This document shows positions 8,990 through 17,776 of a stretch of 64,000 nt of DNA, in pieces. Position numbers and translations under genes: made by a program. Source of the DNA: Pseudomonas neuropathica (GTDB taxonomy: Bacteria; Pseudomonadota; Gammaproteobacteria; Pseudomonadales; Pseudomonadaceae); NCBI RefSeq assembly GCF_015461835.1, contig NZ_JACOPX010000007.1, forward strand, positions 300,403 through 364,402, written 5' to 3'. Position 1 is the first letter of the stretch. The number at the start of each line of letters is the position of its first letter. Below the pieces are notes generated by a model. The model saw nothing but the letters and a program-made list of their open reading frames with translations, did no database searches and was not told the origin of the DNA.

Positions 8990-9194
8990 GAGGTGGGGCC
9001 TTGTCGTCCGGTTTGTCGGGGTTGGCTTCGTCCACGGCGGCGGTGTGGTTCGGATCCTGATCATCGAACAGAATGCTGTGCGCCGGGCCGTCGAGGTCGT
9101 CGTACTGACCGCTGTCCACCGCCCAGAAAAAGATGTAAACGGCGATGGCCACGATCAGCAGGGCGGCCGGGATCATCACGTAGAGAGCTGGCAT
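8982..9194 (-). CDS. ccoS: cbb3-type cytochrome oxidase assembly protein CcoS
   Basis: A small protein of 70 residues with one N-terminal membrane segment (MIPAALLIVAIAVYIFFWAV) followed by SGQYDDLDGPAHSILFDD, the FixS/CcoS hallmark, and an acidic tail. It is needed for insertion of cofactors (haem and copper) into the catalytic subunit CcoN. It lies directly downstream of ccoI and overlaps the following gene. Confidence 0.94.
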   Translation of the reverse strand: MPALYVMIPAALLIVAIAVYIFFWAVDSGQYDDLDGPAHSILFDDQDPNHTAAVDEANPDKPDDKAPPHA

Positions 9195-9218
9195 CTGTAC
9201 TCCAGGTGCCCGCGCGGC

Positions 9219-11669
9219 TCAGGCCGGCAGCGGGCGGGTGTGCGATCGGGTGCTGGCCGGCGGCGGACTCGGCAGGCGAGTCAGGCGCAGGGCATTGAGC
9301 ACCACGGTCAACGAACTGATCGACATGCCGACGGCGGCCCACACCGGCGTGATCCAGCCGAGGGCGGCGAACGGCAACATGAGGCCATTGTACAGCGCCG
9401 CCCACAGCAGGTTCTCGATGATTACCCGACGGGTCCGCCGCGCGAGCGTGAAGGCTTGGACCAAGGCGTCGAGACGGTTGGACAGCAACACCGCATCGGC
9501 ACTGGTTTTCGCCAGATCGGTGGCCGAACCCATGGCCACGCTGATATCGGCCGCCGCGAGCACCGGCACATCGTTGACGCCGTCGCCGAGCATCAGCACT
9601 TTGCGACCTTCCTTGTGCAACTGTTGCAGGACTTGCAGCTTGTCGTCCGGACGCAAACCGCCACGAGCTTCATCAATGCCCAATTCCGCCGCCACACTGG
9701 CGACCATTGGCGAGCTGTCGCCCGACAACAGCAATGTGCGCCAGCCGCGCGCCTTGCACGCGGCGAGCAGGGCGGGGGCGTCGTCACGCAAGCGGTCGTC
9801 GAGAACGAACCACGCCAGCGGCCCTTGAGTGTCGCCGAGCAGCAACCATTGGCCGGCCTCGTTCGGCATGGCGGGTACGTTCGCACCGCTGAGGGCGCAG
9901 ACAAATTCTGCCTGGCCGATGCGCAAACGCTGTCCGCCCACCAAGCCTTCGAGGCCAAGACCCGGCGTGCTGTGGACTTCTTCAGCGGCCAGCGGCGCAC
10001 GGCCAAAGGCGCGGGCAATCGGATGTTCCGAACGGTTTTCCAGTGCGGCGGCAAGGCTCAGGCATTGATCGCTGTCGCGCGCGCCGAGCGGGCGAATCGA
10101 GCGCAGCACCAGTCGGCCTTCGGTGAGGGTGCCGGTCTTGTCGAAGATCACCGTGTCGATTTGATTCAAGCCTTCCAGCACGTGACCACGGGTCAGCAGC
10201 AAACCGAGTTTGTGCAATGTCCCGGTGGCTGCGGTGAGCGCGGTCGGTGTCGCCAGTGACAGCGCGCACGGGCAGGTCGCAACGAGCATGGCGAGGACGA
10301 TCCAGAATGCGCGCGATGAATCCAGCTCCCACCAGAGCAGGCCGATGGCCGCGGCGGCAATCAGTGATAACAGCAGAAACCATTGCGCGGCGCGGTCGGC
10401 GATTTCCGCCAGTCGCGGTTTTTCCGCCTGGGCGCGGTCGAGCAGACGGACAATGGCCGACAGGCGTGTGTCTTGGCCCAGTGCCTGAACTTCCACCGTC
10501 AGCGCGCCCTCAACGTTGAGCGTGCCGGCGGTGACCGCATCGCCCGGCATGCGCGGTTGCGGCAGGTATTCGCCGGTGAGCAGCGATTCGTCGATGCTCG
10601 ATTGGCCGACGATGATCTTGCCGTCCGCCGGCAGAATCGAGCCGGCCTGCACCAGAATCCGCTCGCCGAGGCGCAGTTCGCTGAGCAGGATGCGTTCGCT
10701 CTGACCGGCTGCATCTAGGCGCAGGCAAGAGGCAGGCAAAAGATTGACCAATTGCGCGGTGGCGGCAGCGGTGCGTTCCCGGGCACGGCGTTCGAGATAG
10801 CGGCCGGCAAGCAGGAACAACGCAAACATCCCCACCGCGTCGAAATACAACTCGCCGACCCCGGTGATCGAGGTCCAGATCCCGGCAATGTAGGCACTGC
10901 CGATCGCCAGCGACACCGAGACATCCATGGTCAGGTGGCGTGTGCGCAGATCGCGCATCGCGCCTTTGAAGAACGGCGCGCAACTGTAGAACACGATCGG
11001 TGTGGTCAGGAACAGCGCGACCCAGCGCAGGATCGTGTGCAGCTCGGGGCTGAGGTCGATGTTGAATTCCGGCCAAGTGGCCATGGTCGCCATCATCGCC
11101 TGGAACCACAGCAGCCCGGCGACGCCGAGCTGGCGCAGGGCCAGGCGGTTTTCGCTGGCCAGTTGTTCACTGGCGCGATCGGCCTGATACGGATGGGCGG
11201 CGTAACCGATGTGGCGCAGTTCGGCGAGGATCTGGCTCAGCGGCAATTGCGCATCGGCCCAGCTCACGTGCAAGCGATGGTTGGACAGGTTCAGTCGCGC
11301 TTCGGCCACGGCGGGCAATGTGCGCAGGTGTTTTTCGATCAGCCAGCCGCAGGCGGCACAACTGATGCCTTCCATCAACAGGGTGGTTTCGGCCAAATCG
11401 CCTTCATGGCGGACGAAGGGTTGCTGGACATCGGCGCGGTCGTACAGGGCCAGTTCATCGACCAATTGCACCGGCAATGCTTCGGGGTTGGCCGAGGCTT
11501 CGCTGCGGTGTTGGTAATAGCTTTCCAGACCGCCGGCGACGATGGCTTCGGCCACCGCCTGACAGCCCGGGCAGCAGAATTCGCGGGATTGCCCGAGTAC
11601 GACGGCAGTGAAGCGGCTGCCGGACGGGACGGGCAGGGCGCAGTGATAGCAGGGGAGTGGGGTGGTCAT
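9219..11669 (-). CDS. ccoI: Copper-translocating P-type ATPase CcoI (FixI)
   Basis: A membrane Cu(+) exporter of 816 residues that supplies copper for the CuB centre of cbb3 oxidases. Parts in order: a Cys-rich N-terminal zinc-ribbon-like start (CYHCALPV...CCPGC), a heavy-metal-associated domain (GISCAACGWLIEKHL), membrane segments, an actuator domain, the CPC metal motif (TCPCALSLATPTALTAATG), the phosphorylation motif DKTGTLTEG, and the hinge GDGVNDVPVLAAADISVAMG. The start MTTPLPCYHC is favoured; nine upstream residues would extend into a repeat. It sits between ccoH and ccoS. Confidence 0.95.
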   Translation of the reverse strand: MTTPLPCYHCALPVPSGSRFTAVVLGQSREFCCPGCQAVAEAIVAGGLESYYQHRSEASANPEALPVQLVDELALYDRADVQQPFVRHEGDLAETTLLMEGISCAACGWLIEKHLRTLPAVAEARLNLSNHRLHVSWADAQLPLSQILAELRHIGYAAHPYQADRASEQLASENRLALRQLGVAGLLWFQAMMATMATWPEFNIDLSPELHTILRWVALFLTTPIVFYSCAPFFKGAMRDLRTRHLTMDVSVSLAIGSAYIAGIWTSITGVGELYFDAVGMFALFLLAGRYLERRARERTAAATAQLVNLLPASCLRLDAAGQSERILLSELRLGERILVQAGSILPADGKIIVGQSSIDESLLTGEYLPQPRMPGDAVTAGTLNVEGALTVEVQALGQDTRLSAIVRLLDRAQAEKPRLAEIADRAAQWFLLLSLIAAAAIGLLWWELDSSRAFWIVLAMLVATCPCALSLATPTALTAATGTLHKLGLLLTRGHVLEGLNQIDTVIFDKTGTLTEGRLVLRSIRPLGARDSDQCLSLAAALENRSEHPIARAFGRAPLAAEEVHSTPGLGLEGLVGGQRLRIGQAEFVCALSGANVPAMPNEAGQWLLLGDTQGPLAWFVLDDRLRDDAPALLAACKARGWRTLLLSGDSSPMVASVAAELGIDEARGGLRPDDKLQVLQQLHKEGRKVLMLGDGVNDVPVLAAADISVAMGSATDLAKTSADAVLLSNRLDALVQAFTLARRTRRVIIENLLWAALYNGLMLPFAALGWITPVWAAVGMSISSLTVVLNALRLTRLPSPPPASTRSHTRPLPA

Positions 11670-11685
11670 GGCACGTGTTCCGATG

Positions 11686-11797
11686 ATCGTTCCCACGCTC
11701 CGCGTGGGAATGCCTCCCCGGACGCTCCGCGTCCGCTTCGGCTGGGACGCGGAGCGTCCCTGGCTGCGTTCCCACGCAGAGCGTGGGAACGATCAGA
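11686..11797. repeat. Palindromic repeat (GTTCCCACGC...GCGTGGGAAC type) between ccoH and ccoI
   Basis: Nested inverted arms: CGTTCCCACGCTCCGCGTGG, an inner GGACGCTCCGCGTCC / GGGACGCGGAGCGTCC, and CGTTCCCACGCAGAGCGTGG. It can fold into a long hairpin inside the ccoGHIS cluster and could lower ccoI expression relative to ccoG and ccoH. Confidence 0.85.
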
Positions 11798-11804
11798 GTC
11801 AGGC

Positions 11805-12344
11805 TTACTTCTTCAGGTCTTCCGCGCCTTGCAGCGGTTCATCACCGAGCAGCAGATCCTTGTCATGGCTGACCAGCTCTTCTTCGAACATGCGCCACAC
11901 ATGGTCATCCTGACTGCCGAGCAGTTCGACAAAACGACGGCCTTCAACCTTGTCGCCTAACTGACCGATATAACGGCCGGTTTCGCTTTCGCTGCGAGTC
12001 AGGACGATCTTGCGATCCTTTTCCGGCTGGGTTGGCGAGATCAAATTCAGCTCCAAGGTTTTCGGCTGACTGTCACCGCTCAAACGCAAATCAACTTCAC
12101 CGGTCACGTCATCCAGATGCACAGCCGCGCGCATCTTCAGGTTCTGCGCCAACAGTTCACGATCCAGCGAACGGTTGATGCCTTTGCCGGCCTCGTAGTA
12201 GTTGTCGTTGACGAGGTTGTCCGGGTTGTTCACCGCAATGGTCACCATGGACAGGGTCAGGGTCACCGAACAGGCCAGAATCCCGATGATGATCCATGGC
12301 CAAAGGTGCTTGTACCAGGGGCTTGCGGCGTTTGCTGCGGGCAT
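11805..12344 (-). CDS. ccoH: cbb3 oxidase assembly protein CcoH (FixH)
   Basis: A 179-residue protein anchored by one N-terminal membrane helix (HLWPWIIIGILACSVTLTLS) with a periplasmic domain beginning NNPDNLVNDNYYEAGKGIN, the FixH signature. It is a stability and assembly factor that associates with the cbb3 complex. The start MPAANAASPW is chosen over a start five codons upstream. It follows ccoG by only eleven bases, so the two are an operon. Confidence 0.93.
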   Translation of the reverse strand: MPAANAASPWYKHLWPWIIIGILACSVTLTLSMVTIAVNNPDNLVNDNYYEAGKGINRSLDRELLAQNLKMRAAVHLDDVTGEVDLRLSGDSQPKTLELNLISPTQPEKDRKIVLTRSESETGRYIGQLGDKVEGRRFVELLGSQDDHVWRMFEEELVSHDKDLLLGDEPLQGAEDLKK

Positions 12345-12355
12345 GTTCAGTTCTC

Positions 12356-13771
12356 TCAACGGATTTGTGGGCCGATGAATCGGCTCTTGGCTTCAACGTG
12401 GACGCTGTCGTCATCGGCATCCTTGAGGATGAATTTCACCTCGTTGGTGCTCGATGGCAGTTGCTCCGGTGCGCTCGACAACTCGACCGGCATGCTGACA
12501 ATGTCGCCGGCCGCGACTTTGATCTCGCGTTTGCCTTGCAGGCGCAGGTCGGGCAGGCCCGCGGCTTCCAGCACGTAAGTGTGGTCGCGCTGATCCTTGT
12601 TCATGATCTTCAGGCTGTAGACGTTTTCGATCCGGCCTTCGGCGTTTTCGCGGTACAGCACGCGGTCCTTGCTAACGTCGAAGCCGACCAGCGAGCGCAT
12701 GAAGAATGCGCTGACCAACAGGCTGATCATCGCCAGCAACACCACGGCATAGCCGATCAGGCGTGGCCGCAGTTTATGGGTTTTCTGCCCGGACAGGTTG
12801 TGTTCGGTGGTGTAGCTGATCAGCCCGCGCGGGTAATCCATCTTGTCCATGATGCTGTCGCAGGCGTCGATGCAGGCCGCGCAGCCAATGCACTCGATCT
12901 GCAGGCCGTCGCGGATGTCGATACCGGTCGGGCACACCTGAACGCACATGGTGCAATCGATGCAATCACCCAGGCCCTGGGCCTTGTAATCGATACCTTT
13001 CTTGCGCGGACCACGGCTTTCACCGCGACGCGGGTCGTAGGAGACGATCAGCGTGTCCTTGTCGAACATCACGCTCTGGAAGCGTGCGTACGGGCACATG
13101 TAAATGCACACCTGCTCACGCAGCCAACCGGCGTTGCCGTAAGTGGCGAGGGTGAAGAAGCCGACCCAGAAATACGACCAGCCATCGGCCTGACCGGTGA
13201 AGAACTCGAAGACCAGTTCACGGATCGGCGAGAAGTAGCCAACGAAGGTCATGCCGGTGACAAAACCGATCAACAGCCACAGCGCGTGTTTGGCAAATTT
13301 GCGCGCAAATTTGTTGGCGCTCATCGGCGTCTTGTCGAGCTTGATGCGCTGGTTGCGGTCGCCTTCGGTGACCTTCTCGCACCACATGAAAATCCACGTC
13401 CACACACTTTGCGGACAGGTGTAGCCGCACCAGACCCGGCCGGCGTACACGGTAATGAAGAACAGGCCGAACGCGGCAATGATCAACAGGCCCGAGAGCA
13501 GAATGAAATCCTGTGGCCAGAAAGTGGCGCCGAAGATGAAGAACTTGCGCTCCGGCAGGTTCCACCACACGGCCTGATGACCGCCCCAGTTCAGCCACAC
13601 CGTACCGAAATACAGCAGGAACAATGCCGCACCGCCCATCATCCGCAGATTGCGGAACAGGCCGGTGAACGCGCGGGTGTAGATTTTTTCTCGAGAGGCG
13701 TAAAGGTCAACGCTGTTGTTCGCGTTTTTGCTCGGTGGTGTGACGTCGTGTACCGGAATCTGGTTGCTCAT
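12356..13771 (-). CDS. ccoG: cbb3 oxidase accessory protein CcoG (FixG/RdxA)
   Basis: A membrane-bound iron-sulfur protein of 471 residues, proposed to reduce copper before its insertion into CcoN. Membrane segments lie in the first ~270 residues (YAGRVWCGYTCPQSVW also carries cysteines). Two [4Fe-4S] ferredoxin motifs follow (CIDCTMCVQVCP and CIGCAACIDACD), then a further membrane helix and a C-terminal immunoglobulin-like FixG domain. The start MSNQIPVHDV is the second of two adjacent Met codons. A probable Anr box lies about 170 bases upstream. Normally the first cco operon would follow directly; here an insert intervenes. Confidence 0.95.
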   Translation of the reverse strand: MSNQIPVHDVTPPSKNANNSVDLYASREKIYTRAFTGLFRNLRMMGGAALFLLYFGTVWLNWGGHQAVWWNLPERKFFIFGATFWPQDFILLSGLLIIAAFGLFFITVYAGRVWCGYTCPQSVWTWIFMWCEKVTEGDRNQRIKLDKTPMSANKFARKFAKHALWLLIGFVTGMTFVGYFSPIRELVFEFFTGQADGWSYFWVGFFTLATYGNAGWLREQVCIYMCPYARFQSVMFDKDTLIVSYDPRRGESRGPRKKGIDYKAQGLGDCIDCTMCVQVCPTGIDIRDGLQIECIGCAACIDACDSIMDKMDYPRGLISYTTEHNLSGQKTHKLRPRLIGYAVVLLAMISLLVSAFFMRSLVGFDVSKDRVLYRENAEGRIENVYSLKIMNKDQRDHTYVLEAAGLPDLRLQGKREIKVAAGDIVSMPVELSSAPEQLPSSTNEVKFILKDADDDSVHVEAKSRFIGPQIR

Positions 13772-14358
13772 CATTGCATCCCACGGCAGTGGAAAAATGC
13801 CTCGGTCGATACGTGCCAACCCAGGTCAGAAAGGGGTGTTGCAGTGGCGCAATGATACGCCGGTCGCTCTGGCTCAAGGGTGCGACCTTTGGTCGCGTTG
13901 GGTAAAAAACCTGAATGGTGTAGCGAATGCAGCAAAGCATGACGCAGGTCAATTGACTTGTTGAGTATGGACGGTTTTGGCTTGAGGGCTAATTCATTGT
14001 TTCCATAGGAGAGCAGTCCACCGCTGCGGTTATCGCGAGCTTCATAAAAAAGCCTGGTCAGATTGGACGCACGCACGAATGGCGTCACGTTCAGGGTTTG
14101 CTTTGCACAACTCGACGCGTGTCTGTCCTGAAAGAAAACTTTGAATGTGGTTTTGCGTGGGCCACGCCAGGTTGAGTGGAACTTGTCGTCTTTGTTTTCA
14201 CTGCTCTGCAGGTTATTAAACTTGTGCGGCTAGTGTCTCTGAAATAAATCCAATTGATTGTTATTTTGTGAGTGCTTTGAAGTTTTTGGTTTTTCGAATA
14301 AGTTCTGTTTGCGCGAGAAGTTCGCGTCTGATTGATTAATTTAAATGGAATTTAATGT
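13772..14358. other. Intergenic region with ccoG promoter and AT-rich boundary
   Basis: About 590 bases with no convincing gene. The left part holds the ccoG promoter region with an Anr-like site. From about 14100 rightward the base composition becomes clearly AT-richer (runs such as TTATTTTGTGAG and TTTTTGGTTTTTCG), which continues into the metallophosphoesterase gene and suggests the edge of acquired DNA. Confidence 0.6.
13939..13952 (-). promoter_or_regulatory. Probable Anr box upstream of ccoG
   Basis: Read on the minus strand the site is TTGACCTGCGTCAT, with half-sites TTGAC and GTCAT against the consensus TTGAT-N4-ATCAA. It lies about 170 bases before the ccoG start. The same half-sites occur before ccoN1. 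Confidence 0.6.
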
Positions 14359-15363
14359 ATGGCTTTTAACAAGTTTGCAAGCGTTGTGCTGGGTGTGTGT
14401 TTGTGGGCGACGGGTGCATCGGCGCAGGCTATAACCGGAACACCGAAACACATGGTTTTTGCCTCGGATACTCAATATCCCTGGACCGACAAGACTGATG
14501 ACCGGGAGCCGGAATCCGACGCCGAATTCGATGTTCGTTCGAAATGGCTGGTTGATACTCAACTTGGGAGTATTGCCGAGTTCAGAAATCAGCACGGCTC
14601 TCAAGCCCAGGTGCCTTTGATGATCAATGGCGATATAACCGCTTTTGGTCATGGCTGGCAGCGTTCGTTCATGAAGGATTTACTGACCAAACACTTCAAA
14701 GGTGAGTATTTGTACGGCTTGGGTAATCACGATTATGAAAACAATGTTAATGATTGTTTTAGTAATAGCTGTGCAGCGGGAAGTATCGTCGAGTTCAAAG
14801 AGCACCATGAGGGTAAAGTCGACAGCTTTGATCTGAAAATCACCAGTGGGTTTCTCAGTAAAAAATATTCTGGCAGTCTCGCCTATTCAAAAAACATCGG
14901 CGAAGTTCATATGGTTCAACTCAATAACGAACCGACGTACACCACCCGGATTGCTCATCCATTGAACCCGACGACATTTGAAATCAACGATGCGCTCGAC
15001 TGGCTTGAGACAGACCTCAGGCTGGCGCGAGCATCGGGGTACGCCATCATCATCAATATGCATAAACCGTTGCGCCATCAGGGGACCCAGGCGCAACAGA
15101 AACGCTTCACCGATATGGTCAACAAATATCAAGTGACTGCGATCTTTGCCGGCCATTTGCATAAGGATGGAGGTGATGCTTATTGGGAGGGTAGCGTCCC
15201 CATCTACCTGAGCGGCAGTACGTCTCAGCAAACCTATCTGATTGCCAGTTTCACCGAGGACCGCAAGCAGTTGCAGGTCTATCTGGTGAAGAACAATCAG
15301 TGGCGCAATCGAACGCTGATCTATACGACGCCGGTGCATTCAATCTTTGCCAAGCGCCCATGA
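14359..15363 (+). CDS. Secreted calcineurin-like metallophosphoesterase
   Basis: An exported protein of 334 residues. A signal peptide of about 22 residues ends GASAQA. The binuclear-metal motifs of calcineurin-like phosphoesterases follow in order: FASDTQYPW (first Asp), INGDITAFGHG, LGNHDYE, a His in NMHKPL, and GHLHKDGGD. The substrate is unknown; phosphoester hydrolysis in the periplasm or outside is inferred. Base composition is lower in GC than the neighbours and rare A/T-ending codons are frequent, so the gene is probably acquired. It stands alone between the cbb3 assembly genes and a toxin-antitoxin pair and is closed by a hairpin terminator. The ATG at 14359 has no strong Shine-Dalgarno sequence. 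Confidence 0.85.
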   Translation: MAFNKFASVVLGVCLWATGASAQAITGTPKHMVFASDTQYPWTDKTDDREPESDAEFDVRSKWLVDTQLGSIAEFRNQHGSQAQVPLMINGDITAFGHGWQRSFMKDLLTKHFKGEYLYGLGNHDYENNVNDCFSNSCAAGSIVEFKEHHEGKVDSFDLKITSGFLSKKYSGSLAYSKNIGEVHMVQLNNEPTYTTRIAHPLNPTTFEINDALDWLETDLRLARASGYAIIINMHKPLRHQGTQAQQKRFTDMVNKYQVTAIFAGHLHKDGGDAYWEGSVPIYLSGSTSQQTYLIASFTEDRKQLQVYLVKNNQWRNRTLIYTTPVHSIFAKRP

Positions 15364-15365
15364 AA

Positions 15366-15395
15366 AAAGCCCCGCCAGAGATTAGGCGGGGCTTT
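15366..15395. terminator. Intrinsic terminator after the metallophosphoesterase gene
   Basis: A perfect 11-bp stem (AAAGCCCCGCC / GGCGGGGCTTT) with an 8-base loop begins three bases after the stop codon. It can also serve the convergent vapC transcript from the right. Confidence 0.85.
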
Positions 15396-15401
15396 GTACG
15401 A

Positions 15402-15821
15402 TCAGTGATTGGCAGCGTTCCATGGATTGATCAGATGAACGCCGCTGAGTTGGAAGTCGGCAACATTACGGGTGACCAGCGTCAGCCCATGAACAAGCGC
15501 GGTGGCGGCGATCAAAGCGTCGCATTCATTGCTGCGATCAGGCACGTGCAGCTGTGCGCATCGGCTAGCGACGGCGCTATCGACCGAGAGGATTCTTCCC
15601 GAGAATGCGGGTTTGACATGACGCTCGAGCCAGTTGCGCAGCATCCCTCCTTGTGGCGGGTCGCGGCGTTCGATACGCAGAATGCCGGTTTCCAGCTCCA
15701 GCACAGTGATGGCCGATAAATACAGGCTGGCCGGGGCGACGCTGTTTGCCCATGTCACCACCTGCTTGTTGGCCTGGGGTTTGCGCAGTTCGGAAACTAC
15801 ATTGGTATCCAGTAGAAACAT
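15402..15821 (-). CDS. vapC: VapC-type PIN-domain toxin
   Basis: A PIN-domain ribonuclease of 139 residues. The conserved acidic residues are in FLLDTNVVSELRKP, in LELETGI, in NECDALIAATAL and near VTRNVADF. It probably cleaves RNA (tRNA or rRNA in known VapC proteins) unless held by its antitoxin. Its ATG overlaps the antitoxin stop (ATGA), so it is translated by coupling as the second gene of the pair. The pair lies in the accessory insert between ccoG and ccoP1. Confidence 0.9.
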   Translation of the reverse strand: MFLLDTNVVSELRKPQANKQVVTWANSVAPASLYLSAITVLELETGILRIERRDPPQGGMLRNWLERHVKPAFSGRILSVDSAVASRCAQLHVPDRSNECDALIAATALVHGLTLVTRNVADFQLSGVHLINPWNAANH

Positions 15822-16078
15822 CAGGACAGGTCCACGCTGCGAGGAGTGATGACGGCGCGCTCGGTTTCGAATTCGATGTCAGGCGCATTCGGCATGACCA
15901 GCAGATCGACGATGCTGGTCTGGCTACCGGTCAGTTTCTGGTATTCCTCGATGCTCAGCAGTACATGGGCAGGCTTGCCACGATCGGTAATGATGACCGG
16001 GCCCTGATGCGCGGCTTTTTTGGCGGCACTGGTGTCCTGGTTGAATTCGCGGCTGGAAATGGTCGTGATGGCCATCAT
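15821..16078 (-). CDS. Phd/YefM-type antitoxin
   Basis: An 85-residue antitoxin with the Phd/YefM N-terminal DNA-binding fold (ITTISSREFNQDTSAAKKAA, then VIITDRGKPAHVLLSIEEYQKL) and a C-terminal segment that should mask the toxin. Two adjacent ATGs (16078 and 16075) follow GGAGG; the first is taken here. The longer frame from 16177 adds 33 residues unlike the family and is rejected. It precedes the PIN toxin with a 4-base overlap, as usual for autoregulated pairs. Confidence 0.88.
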   Translation of the reverse strand: MMAITTISSREFNQDTSAAKKAAHQGPVIITDRGKPAHVLLSIEEYQKLTGSQTSIVDLLVMPNAPDIEFETERAVITPRSVDLS

Positions 16079-16551
16079 GTTCGGCCTCCGGTGATTCTGG
16101 TGTAGAAACGTTACTACTTTGGGGTTTGCCCAGCAATCAAAAAGGTGGGTTGCGGACGATCGGTTTATCACTGTCATAACGGCACCGGCGAAAGCGCCCC
16201 GGCCAAAGGGCAGGGGCGCAGGATATCGGACGTAAATTCGCTGTGTTTTGCTATCCCCTGTCAGGGCAATCTGCCGCCGCCAAGACCGTCCAGACCGCCA
16301 CTGTTACCTGGGCGACCTGCGGGGTTTGGTGAGGGTGAGCGTGCGGGTACCACAGGCCTATTCACCGCCGTTGCTTCATGATCATGGAGGGGCTGCAAAC
16401 GTTTTGGCAGTGTGGTTTCGTCATTCTTTGACATGTAGGCTTCATCCTTGAAGGTTGACCCGATGCTGTTCATCGGGGTGGGAAAAACCTACAGGGCAGT
16501 GCTGCTCAGGTCTATTGAACATATGTCTCAAGGCATGAATGCCAGCATGAA
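16079..16551. other. Intergenic region between the toxin-antitoxin pair and the cco1 terminator
   Basis: About 470 bases. Apart from one possible small gene on the minus strand (separate entry), nothing else with coding support is seen. The toxin-antitoxin promoter should lie just right of 16078. Confidence 0.5.
16261..16434 (-). CDS. Possible small hypothetical protein (57 residues)
   Basis: A short frame starting MSKNDETTLPKRLQPLHDHE. It is preceded by AAGGA ten bases before the ATG. The N-terminal half is charged; the C-terminal half is rich in Pro and Gly (SPSPNPAGRP and GGLDGLGGG). There is no membrane segment. The good ribosome site and non-random composition argue for a real gene, but the size and lack of a known family leave doubt. 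It is oriented like the cco operon but lies beyond that operon's terminator. Confidence 0.4.
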   Translation of the reverse strand: MSKNDETTLPKRLQPLHDHEATAVNRPVVPARSPSPNPAGRPGNSGGLDGLGGGRLP

Positions 16552-16587
16552 AAAAGGCCCCGCCAATCAACATTGGCGGGGCCTTTT
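16552..16587 (-). terminator. Terminator of the first cco operon
   Basis: A perfect 16-bp stem (AAAAGGCCCCGCCAAT / ATTGGCGGGGCCTTTT) lies 18 bases beyond the ccoP1 stop, with T-run on the minus strand. Confidence 0.9.
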
Positions 16588-16605
16588 GTGCTTCAAGCGC
16601 TGGCC

Positions 16606-17589
16606 TTACTCGGCGTTCGCTTCGGGTGCTTTTTCACCGTGGGACAGGCTGTAAACATATGCCGCCAACAGGTGCACCTTGTCGTTGCCTTGCAGTTGTT
16701 CCTGCGCAGGCATCTGGCCCTGACGGCCGTAACGGATGGTCTGCTGCAGCTGCGCGAAGCTCGAGCCGTAGATGAACGCACCCGGATGGGTCAGGTCAGG
16801 CGCGCCCATGGCGGGGGTGCCTTTGCCGGCCGGACCGTGGCAGGCCACGCAGTTGGCGGCGAACAGCTTGCCGCCGTTGGCCGGGTCAGCCTTGGTGCCT
16901 TCCGGCAGTTTGCGGCCATCCAGGTTGGTCACAACGAATGCTGCCACATCGGCAACACCTTGCTCACCGATGACTTCAGCCCATGCCGGCATCACTGCGT
17001 GACGACCGCCCATGATGGTGGTCTTGATGGTTTCCGGCTCGCCGCCCCAACGCCAGTCGGCGTCGGTCAGGTTAGGGAAACCGTAGGCACCCTTGGCGTC
17101 GGAACCGTGGCACACCGAGCAGTTGGAGGCGAACAGACGGCCACCCATTTTCAGTGCTTGCGGATCCTTGGCGACTTCTTCGATCGGCATGGCGGCGAAC
17201 TTGGCGAAGATCGGACCGAACTTGGCGTCCGAGCGGGCCATTTCCTTTTCCCATTCGTGCACGCCGGTCCAGCCGGTCTGGCCGTTGGCGAACGCGGTCT
17301 GCTTGTCGTTATCGAGGTAGTTGTAGCCCGGCAGCAGGCCTTTCCAGTTGCCCAGGCCCGGGTACAGCACCAGGTAACCCAAGGCAAAAATGATGGTGCC
17401 GACAAACAGCATGAACCACCATTTCGGCAGTGGGTTGTCGTACTCCTCGATCCCGTCGAAAGAGTGCCCGACCGTCTCGTCCGTCTGTTCGCTGCGCTGG
17501 CCCTTGCGGGTCGACAGCAGCAGCCAGGTCAGGGAAAAGATCGTACCGAGACTGAGGACTGTGACGTACAGACTCCAGAATGTAGTCAT
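16606..17589 (-). CDS. ccoP: cbb3 oxidase subunit CcoP (copy 1), dihaem cytochrome c
   Basis: A membrane-anchored dihaem c-type cytochrome of 327 residues that passes electrons to CcoO and CcoN. Two N-terminal membrane helices flank the stretch [20 protein letters not shown] typical of CcoP. Two CXXCH haem sites are seen ([11 protein letters not shown] and [11 protein letters not shown]), with Met ligand segments in [12 protein letters not shown] and [10 protein letters not shown]. It overlaps ccoQ1 by four bases. Compared with copy 2 it has a longer loop ([17 protein letters not shown]) after PGY. Confidence 0.96.
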   Translation of the reverse strand: MTTFWSLYVTVLSLGTIFSLTWLLLSTRKGQRSEQTDETVGHSFDGIEEYDNPLPKWWFMLFVGTIIFALGYLVLYPGLGNWKGLLPGYNYLDNDKQTAFANGQTGWTGVHEWEKEMARSDAKFGPIFAKFAAMPIEEVAKDPQALKMGGRLFASNCSVCHGSDAKGAYGFPNLTDADWRWGGEPETIKTTIMGGRHAVMPAWAEVIGEQGVADVAAFVVTNLDGRKLPEGTKADPANGGKLFAANCVACHGPAGKGTPAMGAPDLTHPGAFIYGSSFAQLQQTIRYGRQGQMPAQEQLQGNDKVHLLAAYVYSLSHGEKAPEANAE

Positions 17590-17771
17590 TCTTTGTTACT
17601 CCTAGAAGCTTGCTCGACGTGCTTGATGGCTTCGGGATCATCCGCAAAAGGCAACAAGGTCGCGTCTTCAAACTCCGACTTGCGCTTGGGGCTGAACACC
17701 CACAGCGCCAGACCGATGAAGGCCACCATCACGACAACGGTGCCCAGGCCACGAATCATCCCGATATCCAT
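17586..17771 (-). CDS. ccoQ: cbb3 oxidase small subunit CcoQ (copy 1)
   Basis: A 61-residue single-helix membrane protein ([19 protein letters not shown], then [20 protein letters not shown], the CcoQ signature). It stabilises the CcoP-CcoNO core. The ATG at 17771 lies just after the ccoO1 stop; a GTG three codons earlier would overlap ccoO. Confidence 0.93.
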   Translation of the reverse strand: MDIGMIRGLGTVVVMVAFIGLALWVFSPKRKSEFEDATLLPFADDPEAIKHVEQASRSNKE

Positions 17772-17776
17772 CCAGA

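Noticed and set aside
13771..14088. 105-codon frame upstream of ccoG
   Set aside because: No family resemblance or ribosome site; it covers the ccoG promoter region.
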